DNA of 64,000 nt from Curtobacterium sp. ER1/6 (GCF_001742745.1 NZ_MJAK01000001.1:905025-969024); one strand, 5' to 3'. Numbered from the stretch's first letter, positions 16,672-28,432 are shown. The notes: generated by a model not told the origin, from the sequence alone. Translations and numbers: made by a program.

Positions 16672-17634
16672 TCAGACGGCGAGCGGGGCGGGCGCCGCTG
16701 GCGCACCCGTGGCGTTCGCCGCGAGGAGCCAGGCGAGCAGGGCCTTCTGCGCGTGCAGTCGGTTCTCCGCCTCGTCCCAGATGATGCTGCGCGGTCCGTC
16801 GATCACCTCGGCCGTGACCTCGTAGCCGCGGTCGGCGGGCAGGCAGTGCATGAAGACCGCGTCGTCCGCCGCGTGGCCCATCAGCTCGTCGTCCACGCGG
16901 TAGCCGGCGAAGGTGTCGAGCCGCGACTGCTTCTCGTCCTCCTTGCCCATCGACACCCACGTGTCGGTGACGACGACGTCCGCTCCGGCGACCGCCGCGA
17001 CCGGGTCGGTCACGACGAGGACCGAGCCGCCCGTCTCGGCGGCACGACGCTCGGCGTCGACGACGACCCGGCTGTCCGGGCTGAACGCCGCCGGAGCGGC
17101 CACGCGCACGTGCATGCCCGCCGTCGCGCCGGCGAGCAGGTAGGAGTGCGCCATGTTGCTGGCACCGTCGCCGACGAAGGCGACGGTCTGCCCGGCCAGG
17201 GTCCCGCGGTGCTCGCGGATGGTGAGCAGGTCGGCGAGGAGCTGGCAGGGATGGAAGTCGTCGGACAGCGCGTTGACGACGGGGACCCGTGTGCCGGCGG
17301 CCATCTCCTCGAGCCCGGACTGCGCGTAGGTGCGCCAGACGATCGCCGACACCATGCGCTCGAGCACGCGGGCGGTGTCGGACGGGGTCTCCTTGCCGCC
17401 GAGCTGGCTGTTCGCCGTCGTGATGACGAGCGGGCTGCCGCCGAGGTCGGAGATGCCGACGTGGAAGGACACCCGGGTACGGGTCGACGACTTGTCGAAG
17501 ATCACCGCGACGGTCTGCGGTCCGGCGAGGGGCTGCTCGCCCCAGCGGTCGGCCTTCACCTGCGCGGCGAGGTCGAGGATCGCGGACTGCTCGGCCTGGG
17601 TGAGGTCGTCGTCGCGGAGGAAGTGGCGGGTCAT
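16672..17634 (-). CDS. argF: Ornithine carbamoyltransferase
   Basis: 320 residues; makes citrulline from ornithine and carbamoyl phosphate. Carbamoyl-phosphate binding motif SSTRTR and HPCQLLADLLT are intact, and the ornithine-side motif FMHCLPADRG carries the catalytic Cys. Start ATG overlaps the argD stop by 4 nt. Followed by the argG-like gene; the argR gene found at this point in Mycobacterium is absent. Confidence 0.97.
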   Translation of the reverse strand: MTRHFLRDDDLTQAEQSAILDLAAQVKADRWGEQPLAGPQTVAVIFDKSSTRTRVSFHVGISDLGGSPLVITTANSQLGGKETPSDTARVLERMVSAIVWRTYAQSGLEEMAAGTRVPVVNALSDDFHPCQLLADLLTIREHRGTLAGQTVAFVGDGASNMAHSYLLAGATAGMHVRVAAPAAFSPDSRVVVDAERRAAETGGSVLVVTDPVAAVAGADVVVTDTWVSMGKEDEKQSRLDTFAGYRVDDELMGHAADDAVFMHCLPADRGYEVTAEVIDGPRSIIWDEAENRLHAQKALLAWLLAANATGAPAAPAPLAV

Positions 17635-18869
17635 GCGGAGGTCTCCTGGGTGGGGGTGCCCTGCTCAGCGGCCACGGCGGCCAGGCTCTCGCCGAGGATC
17701 GACACGAACTCGTCGATCTCGTCGTCGGACACGATGAGCGGCGGCGCGATGCGCAGGCTCGACTCGTTCGGGGCGTTGATGATGAGACCGCGCCCGAGGG
17801 CGGCGGCGTTGACGGCGGGGCCGACGGGCGCGGTGAGCCCGACGCCGACGAGCAGGCCCGTGCCGCGGACCTCCTGCACCAGCGGCGACCCCAGACCAGC
17901 GATGCCGGCACGGATGCGCTCGCCCTTCGTCACCGCTCCGGCGACGAGGTCGGCGCGCTCGATCTCCTCGAGGACCGCGTTCGCGACGCGGGTGCCGAGC
18001 GGGTTGCCACCGAACGTCGAACCGTGCTGCCCGGCAGAGAACAGCTCCGACGCCCAGCCGAACGTGACGAGCGCCCCGATCGGGAAGCCGCCGGCGATGC
18101 CCTTCGCGATCGTGACGGCGTCGGGCGTGAAGCCGTGCCCCTGGAACGTGAACCAGTTGCCGGTCCGACCGACCCCGGTCTGGATCTCGTCGAGGACGAA
18201 CAGCGCGCCGTGTTCCTCGGTGAGCCGTCGGGCGGTCTGCAGGAAGCCCTCGGGCAGGTCGACGACGCCGGCCTCGCCCTTGATCGGTTCGACGATGAGC
18301 GCGGCGACGGTGTCGTCGATCGCGGCCTCGAGCGCGTCGACCGTCGAGTCGATGTGCTCGACGCCGGGGACCATCGGCAGGAAGTCCTCCTGCAGCGCGG
18401 GCTTGCCGGTGAGCGCGAGCGCGCCCATCGTCCGGCCGTGGAAGCCCTGCTTGAGCGCGAGGATGCGGGTCTTGCGGCCGTCGGCGCCCTTGTTCAGACG
18501 GGCGAGCTTGAAGGCCGCCTCGTTCGCCTCGGCGCCGGAGTTGCCGAAGTACACGCGGCCGGCCGCGCCGGCCCCGGTGATGCGCTTGAGCCGTTCGGCG
18601 AGCTCGAGCTGCGGCGGTGTCGCGAAGTAGTTCGACACGTGGACGAGCTTCGCGGCCTGGTCGGCGACGGCATCGACGAGCGCCGGGTGCGCGTGGCCGA
18701 GCGAGTTCACGGCGATGCCGGCGAGGAAGTCGAGGTACTCGTTGCCCTCGACGTCCCACACGCGGCACCCCTTCCCGTGGTCGAGCATGATCTTCGGCGG
18801 CGTCAGGGATCGCATGAGCGACGCCCCGAACCGGTCGTTCCAGGTCTGGGTCTGCGTCTCGGTGCTCAC
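17631..18869 (-). CDS. argD: Acetylornithine aminotransferase
   Basis: 412 residues; PLP-dependent transamination of N-acetylglutamate semialdehyde with glutamate. Class III aminotransferase motifs are visible: [38 protein letters not shown] with the PLP Asp, and [10 protein letters not shown] with the Schiff-base Lys. GTG start overlaps the argB stop by 4 nt (GTGA). Confidence 0.96.
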   Translation of the reverse strand: MSTETQTQTWNDRFGASLMRSLTPPKIMLDHGKGCRVWDVEGNEYLDFLAGIAVNSLGHAHPALVDAVADQAAKLVHVSNYFATPPQLELAERLKRITGAGAAGRVYFGNSGAEANEAAFKLARLNKGADGRKTRILALKQGFHGRTMGALALTGKPALQEDFLPMVPGVEHIDSTVDALEAAIDDTVAALIVEPIKGEAGVVDLPEGFLQTARRLTEEHGALFVLDEIQTGVGRTGNWFTFQGHGFTPDAVTIAKGIAGGFPIGALVTFGWASELFSAGQHGSTFGGNPLGTRVANAVLEEIERADLVAGAVTKGERIRAGIAGLGSPLVQEVRGTGLLVGVGLTAPVGPAVNAAALGRGLIINAPNESSLRIAPPLIVSDDEIDEFVSILGESLAAVAAEQGTPTQETSA

Positions 18870-19897
18870 TGCTCGTTCCCCTTCTGCGTGGTGCTCGTGG
18901 TGTCGGCCATGTGCCGGCCCGGGTCTGCCGCGGACTCCGGGACACGGCGTCCGACCTCGGCGTGGGTGTTCTGGTTCTCCGTGCGACGGCTCGGGTCCGG
19001 GATCACCTCGGTGCCCGCACCCCGGAGGGTGAAGACCTCGAGCAGGATCGAGTGCGGGATCCGGCCGTCGATGATGGTCGCGCCGCCGACGCCGCCGACC
19101 ACGGCGTCGAGGCACGCGGTCATCTTCGGGATCATCCCGGACTCGAGGGTCGGGAGCAGCTCGCGCAGCTCCTCGACCGCGATGAGGTCGATGATCGAGT
19201 CGCGGTCCGGCCAGTTGCGGTAGAGCCCGGGGACGTCGGTCAGCATGAGGAGCTTGGCGGCGCCCAGCGCGATCGCCAGGGCACCCGCGGCCGCGTCGGC
19301 GTTGACGTTGAGCGCCTGGTCCGGGTGGGCGTCGTCGATCGCGATGCTCGAGACGATCGGGATCCGACCGGCGGCGATCGCGGCGAGGACGCCCGAGGGG
19401 TCGACGTGCGTGATGTCGCCGACGTGCCCGAGGTCGAAGTGCTCGCCGTCGACGACGACGCCCTTCTTCTCGCCGGTGAACAGCGAGCCGCCGTCACCGG
19501 AGACCCCGACGGCCAGGCCGTCGCCGTGCTCGTTGACCAGGTCGACGATCTCGCGGTTGACCTCGCCGGCCAGGACGTCACGGACCACCGTGATCGCCTC
19601 GGTCGTCGTGACCCGGTAGCCGCCGCGGAACTCGGACTCGATGCCCTGCTCCTTGAGCGCGGCCGAGATCTGCGGACCGCCGCCGTGCACGACGACCGGG
19701 TGCAGACCGGCGTAGCGCAGGTAGACCATGTCCTCGGCGAACGCCCGCTTGAGGTCGTCGTTCACCATCGCGTTGCCGCCGAACTTGACGACCACGGTCT
19801 TGCCCGTGAACCGCTTCAACCACGGCAGGGACTCGATGAGCGTCGCGGCCTTGACGGCGGCGAGCTCGTGCTCTTCTTCCTTGGTGAGGTCGCTCAT
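18866..19897 (-). CDS. argB: Acetylglutamate kinase
   Basis: 343 residues; phosphorylates N-acetylglutamate, usually the arginine-inhibited control step. [21 protein letters not shown] and [13 protein letters not shown] are the family motifs. The protein is about 40 residues longer than typical ArgB: after [10 protein letters not shown] comes a hydrophilic low-complexity tail ending at the argD start. ATG overlaps the argJ stop by one base (TGATG). The tail could be disordered; its role is unknown. Confidence 0.96.
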   Translation of the reverse strand: MSDLTKEEEHELAAVKAATLIESLPWLKRFTGKTVVVKFGGNAMVNDDLKRAFAEDMVYLRYAGLHPVVVHGGGPQISAALKEQGIESEFRGGYRVTTTEAITVVRDVLAGEVNREIVDLVNEHGDGLAVGVSGDGGSLFTGEKKGVVVDGEHFDLGHVGDITHVDPSGVLAAIAAGRIPIVSSIAIDDAHPDQALNVNADAAAGALAIALGAAKLLMLTDVPGLYRNWPDRDSIIDLIAVEELRELLPTLESGMIPKMTACLDAVVGGVGGATIIDGRIPHSILLEVFTLRGAGTEVIPDPSRRTENQNTHAEVGRRVPESAADPGRHMADTTSTTQKGNEQ

Positions 19898-21096
19898 CAG
19901 CTGGAGTACGCGCTGTTCTCGTGGACGTAGTCGTGCGTCAGGTCGTTCGTGAGGATGGTCGCCGCGTGCGTGCCCACCCCCAGCTCGATGAGCACGTGGG
20001 TGTCGCGCGGGGTCAGGTCGACCTCGTCGCTCGGCCGGTCGGGGGCGCCGGCGTGGCACACGCGCACCCCGTTCATGCTGACGTCGACCGCGTACGGGTC
20101 GAACTCGGCGTCCGTCGTGCCGATCGCGGCGAGCACCCGGCCCCAGTTCGGGTCGTTGCCGAACACCGCGGCCTTGAACAGGTTGTTGCGGGCCACGCTG
20201 CGACCGACGGTGACGGCCTCGTCCTCGCTGACCGCGCCGGTGACCGTGATGGTGATGTCGTGGCTCGCGCCCTCGGCGTCCTGCTGGAGCTGCCGGGCGA
20301 GGTCCGCACAGACGGCGGTCAGGGCCTCCTGGAAGTCGCCGACCTCCGGGGTCACACCGCTCGCGCCCGAGGACAGCAGCACGACCGTGTCGTTCGTCGA
20401 CATGCAGCCGTCCGAGTCGACCCGGTCGAACGTGACGCGGGTGGCCGCACGGAGCGCCTGGTCGAGCTGCTCGGGGGTCTGCACGGCGTCGGTCGTGATC
20501 ACGACGAGCATCGTGGCGAGCCCGGGTGCGAGCATGCCCGCACCCTTCGCCATCCCGCCGACGGTCCAGCCGTCCTCGGTGACGACCGACTGCTTCGGCG
20601 TCGTGTCCGTCGTCATGATCGCGGTCGCGGCGTCGGGGCCGCCGTCCGCCGACAGCGCCGTGCTCGCGAGGTCGACCCCACGGAGGACGCCGTCGCGGAA
20701 CGTCTGGTCGCCGACGCCGATCAGGCCGGTCGAGCACACGACGACGTCGCCCGCGCCGATGCCGAGGGCGACGCCGACGGCCTCGGCCGTCATGTGCGTC
20801 GTCTGGAACCCGAACGGGCCGGTGAAGCAGTTCGCGCCACCGGAGTTGAGGACGACGGCGCGGGCCGTGCCGTCACCGACGACCTGGCGCGACCAGATCA
20901 CCGGGTGCGCCTGCGCGCGGTTGCTCGTGAAGACCGCGGCTGCGGCGGCGTCCGGCCCGTCGTTCACGACGAGGGCGACGTCGGGCTTCCCGCTCGCCTT
21001 GAGTCCGGCGGTCACGCCGGCCGCGCGGAACCCCGCGGCGGCGGTCACGCCCTGGAGGCCCGTCCCGGCCTGGTCCGTCGAGGTCACGTCGGTCAC
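19897..21096 (-). CDS. argJ: Glutamate N-acetyltransferase / amino-acid acetyltransferase
   Basis: 399 residues; recycles the acetyl group from N-acetylornithine to glutamate. The autocleavage motif [12 protein letters not shown] carries the Thr nucleophile that becomes the N-terminus of the beta subunit; [13 protein letters not shown] precedes it, and [19 protein letters not shown] is conserved near the C-terminal third. GTG start overlaps the argC stop by 4 nt. Whether it is mono- or bifunctional cannot be told from sequence. Confidence 0.96.
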   Translation of the reverse strand: MTDVTSTDQAGTGLQGVTAAAGFRAAGVTAGLKASGKPDVALVVNDGPDAAAAAVFTSNRAQAHPVIWSRQVVGDGTARAVVLNSGGANCFTGPFGFQTTHMTAEAVGVALGIGAGDVVVCSTGLIGVGDQTFRDGVLRGVDLASTALSADGGPDAATAIMTTDTTPKQSVVTEDGWTVGGMAKGAGMLAPGLATMLVVITTDAVQTPEQLDQALRAATRVTFDRVDSDGCMSTNDTVVLLSSGASGVTPEVGDFQEALTAVCADLARQLQQDAEGASHDITITVTGAVSEDEAVTVGRSVARNNLFKAAVFGNDPNWGRVLAAIGTTDAEFDPYAVDVSMNGVRVCHAGAPDRPSDEVDLTPRDTHVLIELGVGTHAATILTNDLTHDYVHENSAYSS

Positions 21097-22190
21097 GGGG
21101 CGACTCCGTCCACGCTGAGGCCGAGGGTCTCGGGGAAGCCCAGGGCGATGTTGGCCGACTGCACGGCCGCGCCGGCGGTGCCCTTGGCCAGGTTGTCGAG
21201 GGCGCTCACGGCGACGACGCGACCGGCGGCCTCGTCGACGGCGATGCCGACCAGCGCCGTGTTCGCGCCGACGGTGTCCGCGGTCCGCGGGAACTCGCCC
21301 TCCGGCAGCAGGTGCACGAACGGCTCGTCGGCGTACGCCTGCTCCCAGGCGAGCCGGACGTCGCGGGCGCTCACCCCGGGCGACAGCCTCGCCGTCGTTG
21401 TCGCCAGGATGCCGCGCGCCATCGGGACCAGCACGGGTGTGAACGAGATCCGGACGTCGCCGGCTCCGGCGGCCACCAGGTTCTGCTGGATCTCCGGGAT
21501 GTGCCGGTGGGTGCCGCCGACCGCGTAGGCACTCGCGGAACCCATGATCTCCGAGGCGAGGTACGTGGTCGCGAGCTTCTTGCCGGCACCGCTCGGGCCG
21601 ACGCTCAGCACCGCGACGAGGTCGTCCGTCTCGACGAGTCCGGCCTGGACGCCGGGCTGGATGCCGAGCGTCACCGCGGTGACGTTGCACCCGGGGACGG
21701 CGATCCGCTTCGTCGCCGCGAGCTCGGTGCGCTGCCGCCCGAGGCCCTCGATGTCGTCAACGTCCCGCCACTCCTCCGCGGTCCCGGGCGCCGGCGCGGC
21801 GTGCAGCAGCTCCGGCAGGCCGTAGGTCCACGCGCCGTGGTACTCGCCGCCGTAGAACGCTTCCCACGCCGCCGGGTCCGTCAGCCGGTGGTCCGCGCCG
21901 CAGTCGACGACGAGGGTGTCCTCGTCGAGCTCCGCCGTGATCGCTCCGGACTGCCCGTGCGGCAGCGCGAGGAAGACCACGTCGTGTCCGCGCAGGTGCT
22001 CCGCCGTCGTCTCGACCAGGGTCAGGTGGGCCAGCGATCGCAGGTGCGGCTGGGTCGCGACGAGCGGCTGACCGGCGTTGCTGTGCGCGGTCACCGTCCT
22101 GACGTCGAACTCCGGGTGGGCGGCGAGCACGCGCAGGAGCTCTCCGCCCGCGTAGCCGGAGGCTCCCGCCACGGCGACGGATACGGACAT
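21093..22190 (-). CDS. argC: N-acetyl-gamma-glutamyl-phosphate reductase
   Basis: 365 residues; NADPH-dependent reduction step. Rossmann motif [12 protein letters not shown] at the N-terminus, catalytic Cys in AVPGCNVTA, and GTHRHIPEI with the active-site His. The ATG at 22190 is chosen because AGGTGG lies 5 nt upstream; an in-frame GTG at 22199 overlaps that site. First arginine gene, 74 nt after pheT; no ARG-box palindrome is obvious in that gap. Confidence 0.96.
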   Translation of the reverse strand: MSVSVAVAGASGYAGGELLRVLAAHPEFDVRTVTAHSNAGQPLVATQPHLRSLAHLTLVETTAEHLRGHDVVFLALPHGQSGAITAELDEDTLVVDCGADHRLTDPAAWEAFYGGEYHGAWTYGLPELLHAAPAPGTAEEWRDVDDIEGLGRQRTELAATKRIAVPGCNVTAVTLGIQPGVQAGLVETDDLVAVLSVGPSGAGKKLATTYLASEIMGSASAYAVGGTHRHIPEIQQNLVAAGAGDVRISFTPVLVPMARGILATTTARLSPGVSARDVRLAWEQAYADEPFVHLLPEGEFPRTADTVGANTALVGIAVDEAAGRVVAVSALDNLAKGTAGAAVQSANIALGFPETLGLSVDGVAP

Positions 22191-22264
22191 GGGTTCCACC
22201 TTTGGTCGGACTGGTCGTCGAGAGAGTCGGAGGCGGCGGCCCCGGGCGGTGCTGATCCGGTGGA

Positions 22265-24757
22265 TCAGTCGCGCAGGGTCGCCCCGAATCGCTCGCCGGC
22301 ACGTCGGACGGCGCCGTCACGGGCCTCGGAGGCCTCGGCAGCGGTCAGCGTGCGGTCCGTGGCGCGGAAGCGCAGCGCGAACGTCAGGGACTTCTGTCCC
22401 TCGTCCACGCCCGTGCCCCGGTAGTCGTCCACGAGCCGAGCATACTCCAGCAGCTCGCCGGCGCCGGAGCGCACGGTCTCGAGGACGTCGCCCGCGGGTA
22501 CGTCGACGTCGACCACGAGGGACAGGTCCTGCGTCGCGGCCGGGTACGACACGATCGGCGCGACCGACACGAGGTCCGGTGCCGCGGCGATCAGCGCGTC
22601 GAGGTCGAGCTCGACGACGGCGACCACCCGCGGCAGCACCGCGGCCTCGGTGAGGACGGGCAGGAGCTCACCCGCGACGCCGACGACGGTGTCGCCCACG
22701 AGCAGCGAGGCCGCGCGCCCCGGGTGCAGGCACGGGTGGCTCGTCTGCGCGACGCGGAGCTCCACGCCGACCGCCCACGCCACCGTGCGGGCCACGTCGA
22801 GCGCGTCGGCGACACCGTACGGCTCCGGCTGCACGCCCGGCTGCTTCACCGTGCGGTTGCCGGTGAGGAGGGCCGAGAGGTGGAACGGCTGGGGCGGGAG
22901 CGCGGCGTCGAGCGCGGCGAGGGTCTCGGCATCGGGCAGCGCGGCACCCGCCGGTACGGTCTCGGTGCCGAGCTCCACGCCGGTGGTGGGCAGGAACACC
23001 CGCGAGGTCTCGTAAAGAGCGACGTCGACGAGCCCGCGGGACACGTTCCGCCGCGCGGCGTCGACGAGTGCCGGCAGCCCGCTGCGACGGAGCAGCGACT
23101 GCTCGCTGTCGAGGGCGTTCGCGAGCACGACGCTCGGGCCGCCGTCGCCGTCGATGCCGGGGTACGCGTCCTGCGTCGCGCGGGAGACGAACGGCGCGGT
23201 GACGACCTCGACGAGGCCGTCCGCGGCGAGGGCGGCGGCCACCCGACGACGAGCCAGCTGGTGGCGCGTGAGACCGCGCCCGGGCGGGGCGACCGGCAGC
23301 ACGCTCGGGATGCGGTCGTACCCGACGATGCGTGCCACCTCCTCGACCAGGGTGGTGTCGTCGGTCAGGTCCGGTCGCCAGGACGGCGGCGTGACGACGA
23401 GGAGGTCCCCGTCCGCCTCGACCGACGCGCCGATCGCGCGGAGCGTGTCGACGACCTCGGCGTCGGTGTAGTCGACGCCGACCAGCTCGGCCGGACGCGA
23501 GAGCCGCATCGTGGTGGTCGGGCGCGGCTCGGTGTCGACGAGCGTCGAGCCGAGGGCGTCCGCCGTGCCACCCGCGAGCTCGACGAGGAGCTCGACGGCG
23601 CGGTTCGCCGCGGCCTCGGCGACGAGCGGGTCGACCCCGCGTTCGAAGCGCTTCGAGGCCTCGCTCGGCAGCTTGTGGCGACGGGCGGTCCGGGCGATCG
23701 AGACCTGGTCGAAGCCGGCCGCCTCGATGAGGACGTCCGTCGTGGTGCCGGAGATCTCGGTGCGGGCGCCGCCCATGACGCCGGCGAGCCCGACCGGGCC
23801 CTCGTCGTCGGTGATGACGAGGTCCTCGGGGTCGAGCGTGCGGGTCGTGTCGTCGAGGGTGACCAGGGTCTCCCCCGCGGTCGCGCGACGGACCCCGAGG
23901 GCGCCGACGACCTTCGCGAGGTCGTAGCCGTGCAGGGGCTGCCCGAGCTCGAACATGACGTAGTTCGTGACGTCGACCGGGAGCGAGATGGAGCGCACGC
24001 CGGCGAGCGAGAGGCGCGACACCATCCACGCCGGTGTCTTCACGGTCGGGTCGATGCCGCGCACGACGCGCGTGACGAAGGTGTGCGCGCCGACGCGACC
24101 GCGGACGGGTGCCCGGTCGTCGATCGTGACGCGGAAGCCCTCGCCGGAGCGGGGCGTGACACGCTCCACGGGGTCGTGGAAGCTCGCGCCCGTCGCGTGG
24201 GCGTACTCGCGCGCCACACCGCGCATGCTCATCACGTACCCGCGGTCCGGCGTGACGTTGATCTCCACCGCCGCGTCGTCGAGGCCGAGCAGCGCGATCG
24301 CGTCGGCGCCGACCTCCGGGTCCATGCCGAGGTCGGCGAAGCGGAGGATGCCGTCGTGCTCGTCACCGAGGCCGAGCTCGCGCGCCGAGGCGATCATGCC
24401 GTCGGACACGTGGCCGTAGGTCTTGCGCGCGGCGATCGGGAACGGTCCGGGCAGCACGGCGCCGGGCAGCGTCACGACGACGAGGTCGCCCACGTCGAAG
24501 TTGTGCGCACCGCAGACGATGCCGCGCGGTTCGGGCTCGCCGACGTCGACCTGGCACCAGTTGATCGTCTTGCCGTTCTTCTGCGGCTCAGGCTCGCGCT
24601 CGAGCACGCGGCCGACGACGATCGGGCCGGTGAGGTCGTAGGTGTGGACCGCCTCTTCCTCGAAGCCCACCGACACGAGCGCCGCGTGGACGTGCTCGAG
24701 GGTGACGTCGTCGGGCAGGTCGACGGACTCGCCGAGCCAACGGAGTGGGACGCGCAT
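22265..24757 (-). CDS. pheT: Phenylalanyl-tRNA synthetase beta subunit
   Basis: 830 residues, full length. N-terminal EMAP/tRNA-binding domain ([20 protein letters not shown]), B3/B4 editing region ([21 protein letters not shown]), B5 domain and C-terminal anticodon-binding domain ([14 protein letters not shown]). Pairs with PheS as an alpha2-beta2 enzyme. Its ATG overlaps the pheS stop by one base, so translation is coupled. Confidence 0.97.
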   Translation of the reverse strand: MRVPLRWLGESVDLPDDVTLEHVHAALVSVGFEEEAVHTYDLTGPIVVGRVLEREPEPQKNGKTINWCQVDVGEPEPRGIVCGAHNFDVGDLVVVTLPGAVLPGPFPIAARKTYGHVSDGMIASARELGLGDEHDGILRFADLGMDPEVGADAIALLGLDDAAVEINVTPDRGYVMSMRGVAREYAHATGASFHDPVERVTPRSGEGFRVTIDDRAPVRGRVGAHTFVTRVVRGIDPTVKTPAWMVSRLSLAGVRSISLPVDVTNYVMFELGQPLHGYDLAKVVGALGVRRATAGETLVTLDDTTRTLDPEDLVITDDEGPVGLAGVMGGARTEISGTTTDVLIEAAGFDQVSIARTARRHKLPSEASKRFERGVDPLVAEAAANRAVELLVELAGGTADALGSTLVDTEPRPTTTMRLSRPAELVGVDYTDAEVVDTLRAIGASVEADGDLLVVTPPSWRPDLTDDTTLVEEVARIVGYDRIPSVLPVAPPGRGLTRHQLARRRVAAALAADGLVEVVTAPFVSRATQDAYPGIDGDGGPSVVLANALDSEQSLLRRSGLPALVDAARRNVSRGLVDVALYETSRVFLPTTGVELGTETVPAGAALPDAETLAALDAALPPQPFHLSALLTGNRTVKQPGVQPEPYGVADALDVARTVAWAVGVELRVAQTSHPCLHPGRAASLLVGDTVVGVAGELLPVLTEAAVLPRVVAVVELDLDALIAAAPDLVSVAPIVSYPAATQDLSLVVDVDVPAGDVLETVRSGAGELLEYARLVDDYRGTGVDEGQKSLTFALRFRATDRTLTAAEASEARDGAVRRAGERFGATLRD

Positions 24758-25797
24758 CAGACCACCGTTCCGAACTGCTGCGAGAAGCGGACGTCGCCCT
24801 CGAGGAAGTCACGCATGTCGTTCAGGCCGTTGCGGAACTGCAGGGTCCGCTCGATGCCCATCCCGAACGCGAAGCCCTGGTACTCGTCCGGGTCGATCCC
24901 GGCGGCACGCAGGACGTTGGGGTTCACCATGCCGCAGCCGCCCCACTCGACCCAGCGCGCCCCGCCCTTGGCGTTCGGCTGCCAGACGTCCATCTCGGCG
25001 CTCGGCTCGGTGAACGGGAAGTAGTTCGGGCGGAGGCGGATCTGCGCCTCGGCCCCGAAGACCTGGCGCGCGAAGTGCTCGAGCGTGCCGCGCAGGTGCG
25101 CCATCGTCAGGCCCTTGTCGATGGCGATGCCCTCGACCTGGGTGAAGACCGGCAGGTGGGTCGCGTCGAGCTCGTCGGCGCGGTAGACCCGCCCCGGGGC
25201 GATGACGTAGAGCGGCAGGTCGCGCGACAGGAGCGAGCGGACCTGCACCGGCGAGGTGTGGGTGCGCATCACGAGGTGCCGGTCGACCGGTTCGACGAAG
25301 ATCGTGTCCGCCATCGCACGGGCGGGGTGGTCCGGGTCGAAGTTCAGGGCGTCGAAGTTGAACCACTCGTGCTCGAGCTCGGGACCCTCCGCCACCTCCC
25401 ACCCCATGCCGACGAAGATGTCGGCGACGGTCTCGTTGAGGACCGACAGGGGGTGGCGCGAGCCCGGGGTCCTGCGGCTCGGCAGCGCCGTGACGTCGAC
25501 CCGCTCGGCCTCGAGCCGGGCGCGCTCCTCGGCCTCGGCCAGGACGGACTCCTGCTCGGCGATCGCCTGGTTCACCTGCCCACGGGCCTGCCCGACGAGC
25601 TTGCCGGCCGCGGCCTTCTGCTCCTTCGGCACGGTGCGCATCGCGGCGTTCATCCGCGCGAGTGCGGACTGCTCGCCGGTGTGCTCGGTCCTGGCCTGCT
25701 TCAGCTCGGCCACGGTCGTCGCGGCACGGACGGCGGCGAGGGCCTCGTCCACGGCGGCGGCGACGGCCGGTTCGCTGATCTCGAGGTGTTCTGACAC
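24757..25797 (-). CDS. pheS: Phenylalanyl-tRNA synthetase alpha subunit
   Basis: 346 residues. N-terminal coiled coil followed by class II catalytic domain: GSRHPLSVLNETV, MRTHTSPVQVR (motif 2 region), FTQVEGIAID and GFAFGMGIERTLQFR (motif 3 Arg). The GTG at 25797 is chosen because a -10 box TAGGCT lies 8 nt upstream; a TTG at 25806 would overlap that box. First gene of a pheST-arg transcription unit. Confidence 0.96.
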   Translation of the reverse strand: MSEHLEISEPAVAAAVDEALAAVRAATTVAELKQARTEHTGEQSALARMNAAMRTVPKEQKAAAGKLVGQARGQVNQAIAEQESVLAEAEERARLEAERVDVTALPSRRTPGSRHPLSVLNETVADIFVGMGWEVAEGPELEHEWFNFDALNFDPDHPARAMADTIFVEPVDRHLVMRTHTSPVQVRSLLSRDLPLYVIAPGRVYRADELDATHLPVFTQVEGIAIDKGLTMAHLRGTLEHFARQVFGAEAQIRLRPNYFPFTEPSAEMDVWQPNAKGGARWVEWGGCGMVNPNVLRAAGIDPDEYQGFAFGMGIERTLQFRNGLNDMRDFLEGDVRFSQQFGTVV

Positions 25798-25805
25798 GAG
25801 GCCCA

Positions 25806-25811
25806 AGCCTA
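25806..25811 (-). promoter_or_regulatory. -10 box of pheS (leaderless)
   Basis: TAGGCT on the minus strand with 8 nt to the GTG start of pheS; predicted start of a long pheST-arg transcript. Confidence 0.45.
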
Positions 25812-25886
25812 CCGGCCCGTGGGATACCGCCGTCCTGCACCGATCGGACGGTGGACGGCGACGCGGACGGGACCGCCCGTGCAGGA

Positions 25887-26714
25887 CTACTTCGTCCGGT
25901 GGGCGAACGCCGACTCGTACAGGCAGACCGATGCGGCCGTCGCCAGGTTCATCGACTCCGCCCTGCCGTAGATCGGCACCTTGACGGCCCGGTCGACGAG
26001 GGCGAGGTCCTCCGCCGTCAGCCCGCGTGCCTCGTTCCCGAACACCCAGGCCGTCGGCCCGTCGAGCATCCCGTCGGCACGGACGTCCGGCAGGTCGTCG
26101 CCCGAGACGTCGGCCGCGAGGATCGTGTACCCGAGGCCGCGTGCCCGGGACACCGCGTCCGCCAGGGTCACGCCGACCGACACCGGGACGTGGAACAGCG
26201 AGCCCGTGGTCGAGCGCACCACCTTGGGGTTGTACGGGTCCACCGAGCGCCCGGTCAGCACCACGGCGTCGGCCCCGGCGGCGTCCGCGGCGCGGATGAT
26301 CGTGCCGGCGTTGCCGGGGTCACGCACCTCCTCGAGGATCGCGACGATCCCCGGGAGGCCGTCCCGTGCCTCCAGGCCGTCGGCCGTGTCGGGGAAGACG
26401 TCCTTCACCGACGTCGGGAACTGCTGGCACACCGCCACCACGCCCTGCGGGGTCACGGTGTCGGCCATCGTGTCGAGCACCTGCTCGGTGACGAACCAGG
26501 TGTCCACCGGTGCGTCGTCGAGCGCGTAGCGCGCTGCGGCCGTCGGCGTGACGTACAGCTCGCGGAGCAGCTCCGGCCGGTACGCGATCGCCTCGCGCAC
26601 CGCCTGCGGCCCCTCGAGCAGGAACAGGCCGGTGTCGGCACGGACGTCCTTCTTCGCCAGGGCGGCCACGGCCCGGACACGACCGGACTTCGGGTTCTCG
26701 AGGAGATCGCTCAC
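25887..26714 (-). CDS. SpoU/TrmH-family RNA 2'-O-methyltransferase
   Basis: 275 residues. A small N-terminal substrate-binding domain is followed by the SPOUT knot with the three family motifs: LEEVRDPGNAGTIIRAADAAG, WVFGNEARGL and VPIYGRAESMNLATAASVCLYE. It transfers methyl from SAM to a ribose of rRNA (RlmB- or TsnR-like). It sits between rplT and pheS as TsnR does in M. tuberculosis. GTG start has a -10 box 6 nt upstream. The precise target nucleotide is not inferable. Confidence 0.92.
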   Translation of the reverse strand: MSDLLENPKSGRVRAVAALAKKDVRADTGLFLLEGPQAVREAIAYRPELLRELYVTPTAAARYALDDAPVDTWFVTEQVLDTMADTVTPQGVVAVCQQFPTSVKDVFPDTADGLEARDGLPGIVAILEEVRDPGNAGTIIRAADAAGADAVVLTGRSVDPYNPKVVRSTTGSLFHVPVSVGVTLADAVSRARGLGYTILAADVSGDDLPDVRADGMLDGPTAWVFGNEARGLTAEDLALVDRAVKVPIYGRAESMNLATAASVCLYESAFAHRTK

Positions 26715-26720
26715 GACACC

Positions 26721-26726
26721 AGTCTA
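26721..26726 (-). promoter_or_regulatory. -10 box of the rRNA methyltransferase (leaderless)
   Basis: TAGACT on the minus strand, 6 nt before the GTG start and just after the infC operon terminator. Confidence 0.5.
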
Positions 26727-26733
26727 GGAACGA

Positions 26734-26768
26734 CGAAGCCCCCGCTCCGGAACGGAACGGGGGCTTCG
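26734..26768 (-). terminator. infC-rpmI-rplT operon terminator
   Basis: 11-bp GC-rich stem (26734-26744 with 26758-26768) 16 nt after the rplT stop. On the minus strand TCGTTCCT follows. Confidence 0.8.
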
Positions 26769-26784
26769 GGTGCAGCGGTGACGA

Positions 26785-27168
26785 CTACGCGGCCTTCGGG
26801 GCCGAGGTGTCGGCCGGGAGGGCGCCCTTGGCGGTCTCGACGAGCGCTGCGAACGTCTCGGGGTTGTTCACCGCGAGGTCCGCGAGGATGCGACGGTCGA
26901 CCTCGACGCCGGCCAGGCCGAGGCCCTGGATGAGGCGGTTGTAGGTCAGGCCGTTCGCGCGCGACGCGGCGTTGATGCGCTGGATCCACAGGCGACGGAA
27001 CTCGCCCTTCTTCGCGTGACGGTCCCGGTACGCGTAGACGAGGGAGTGGGTGACCTGCTCCTTCGCCTTGCGGTACAGGCGCGAACGCTGACCGCGGTAG
27101 CCCTCGGCGCGCTCGAGGATGACGCGGCGCTTCTTGGCGGCGTTGACCGCTCTCTTTACACGTGCCAT
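26785..27168 (-). CDS. rplT: 50S ribosomal protein L20
   Basis: 127 residues, highly basic N-terminus ([15 protein letters not shown]) followed by [19 protein letters not shown] and [20 protein letters not shown], all typical of L20, which binds 23S rRNA early in 50S assembly. Last gene of the infC-rpmI-rplT operon; L20 is often also the feedback regulator of this operon. Confidence 0.98.
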   Translation of the reverse strand: MARVKRAVNAAKKRRVILERAEGYRGQRSRLYRKAKEQVTHSLVYAYRDRHAKKGEFRRLWIQRINAASRANGLTYNRLIQGLGLAGVEVDRRILADLAVNNPETFAALVETAKGALPADTSAPKAA

Positions 27169-27196
27169 TGATCTGTTCCTTTACGTTTCCGCCGGC

Positions 27197-27391
27197 TCAG
27201 TGGCCGAGAAGCTTCTTGACGTTCTTCGCGTCGGCCTTCGCGAGGACCTGGTCCTCGTTGAGGCGGGCCTTGCGCTTGGCGCTCTTGACCTCGAGGTTGT
27301 GACGCATACCGGCCTGCTGCTTCATGATCTTGCCGCTGCCGGTGACCTTGAAGCGCTTCTTCGACCCGGAGTGGGTCTTCTGCTTGGGCAT
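27197..27391 (-). CDS. rpmI: 50S ribosomal protein L35
   Basis: 64 residues; [20 protein letters not shown] is the standard L35 start. Lies between infC and rplT, 28 nt before rplT. Confidence 0.98.
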   Translation of the reverse strand: MPKQKTHSGSKKRFKVTGSGKIMKQQAGMRHNLEVKSAKRKARLNEDQVLAKADAKNVKKLLGH

Positions 27392-27486
27392 GGAGGTGCC
27401 TTTCCGTGGGATGGGATGGGGGGCCGCGCCGTTGCGGGTGGGTCAGCTGCGCCGAGGGGCAGCTGCGCGGAGTGTCCGGGGAGGAC

Positions 27487-28131
<645 letters not shown>

Positions 28132-28153
28132 GCGGAGCTCCTTCAATCAGGTG

Positions 28154-28432
28154 GTGGTCGTCCGGGGCATCTGCCCTGGACGACGGCACGAGAGAGGAGA
28201 TCTGACGCACGGATCTGGAACCCGTTCGGCAGCCGCCCGACGCCGTTCCGTCCGGAACGGCCAGCCGGCGCGGACGCCGGCGGAGCGGTTGGGACCCGGT
28301 AGCCTGTGGTGCACGGCCGCGGGTGGGAGAGACTCCTCTTCTACGACGCCGTCCGGTTGCTCGACCCGCTCGGAGAGCTGGTCGAGGCGCACGGACAGTA
28401 TCTGCCGCCGATGAGTCTAGCAGAGGAGCACC
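28154..28432 (-). promoter_or_regulatory. infC leader region with stem-loops
   Basis: Gap of about 300 nt between infC and the divergent DUF1844 gene. It holds three inverted repeats: 28157-28169 with 28172-28184 (13 pairs with one mismatch, ending 13 nt before the infC ribosome site), 28243-28250 with 28253-28260, and 28264-28270 with 28275-28281. A possible minus-strand -10 TAGACT lies at 28414-28419. A structured leader controlling infC by IF-3 or L20 is plausible but unproven. Confidence 0.45.

Noticed and set aside
16653..22264. argR or an ARG box in the arginine cluster
   Set aside because: No reading frame with ArgR features and no clear palindromic ARG box near argC.
22252..22268. 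Small inverted repeat over the pheT stop as a terminator before argC
   Set aside because: Only 7 bp with a 3-nt loop and no T-run; pheT and argC probably share a transcript.
22724..25024. A 766-codon plus-strand frame over pheT/pheS
   Set aside because: Antisense shadow of the synthetase genes.
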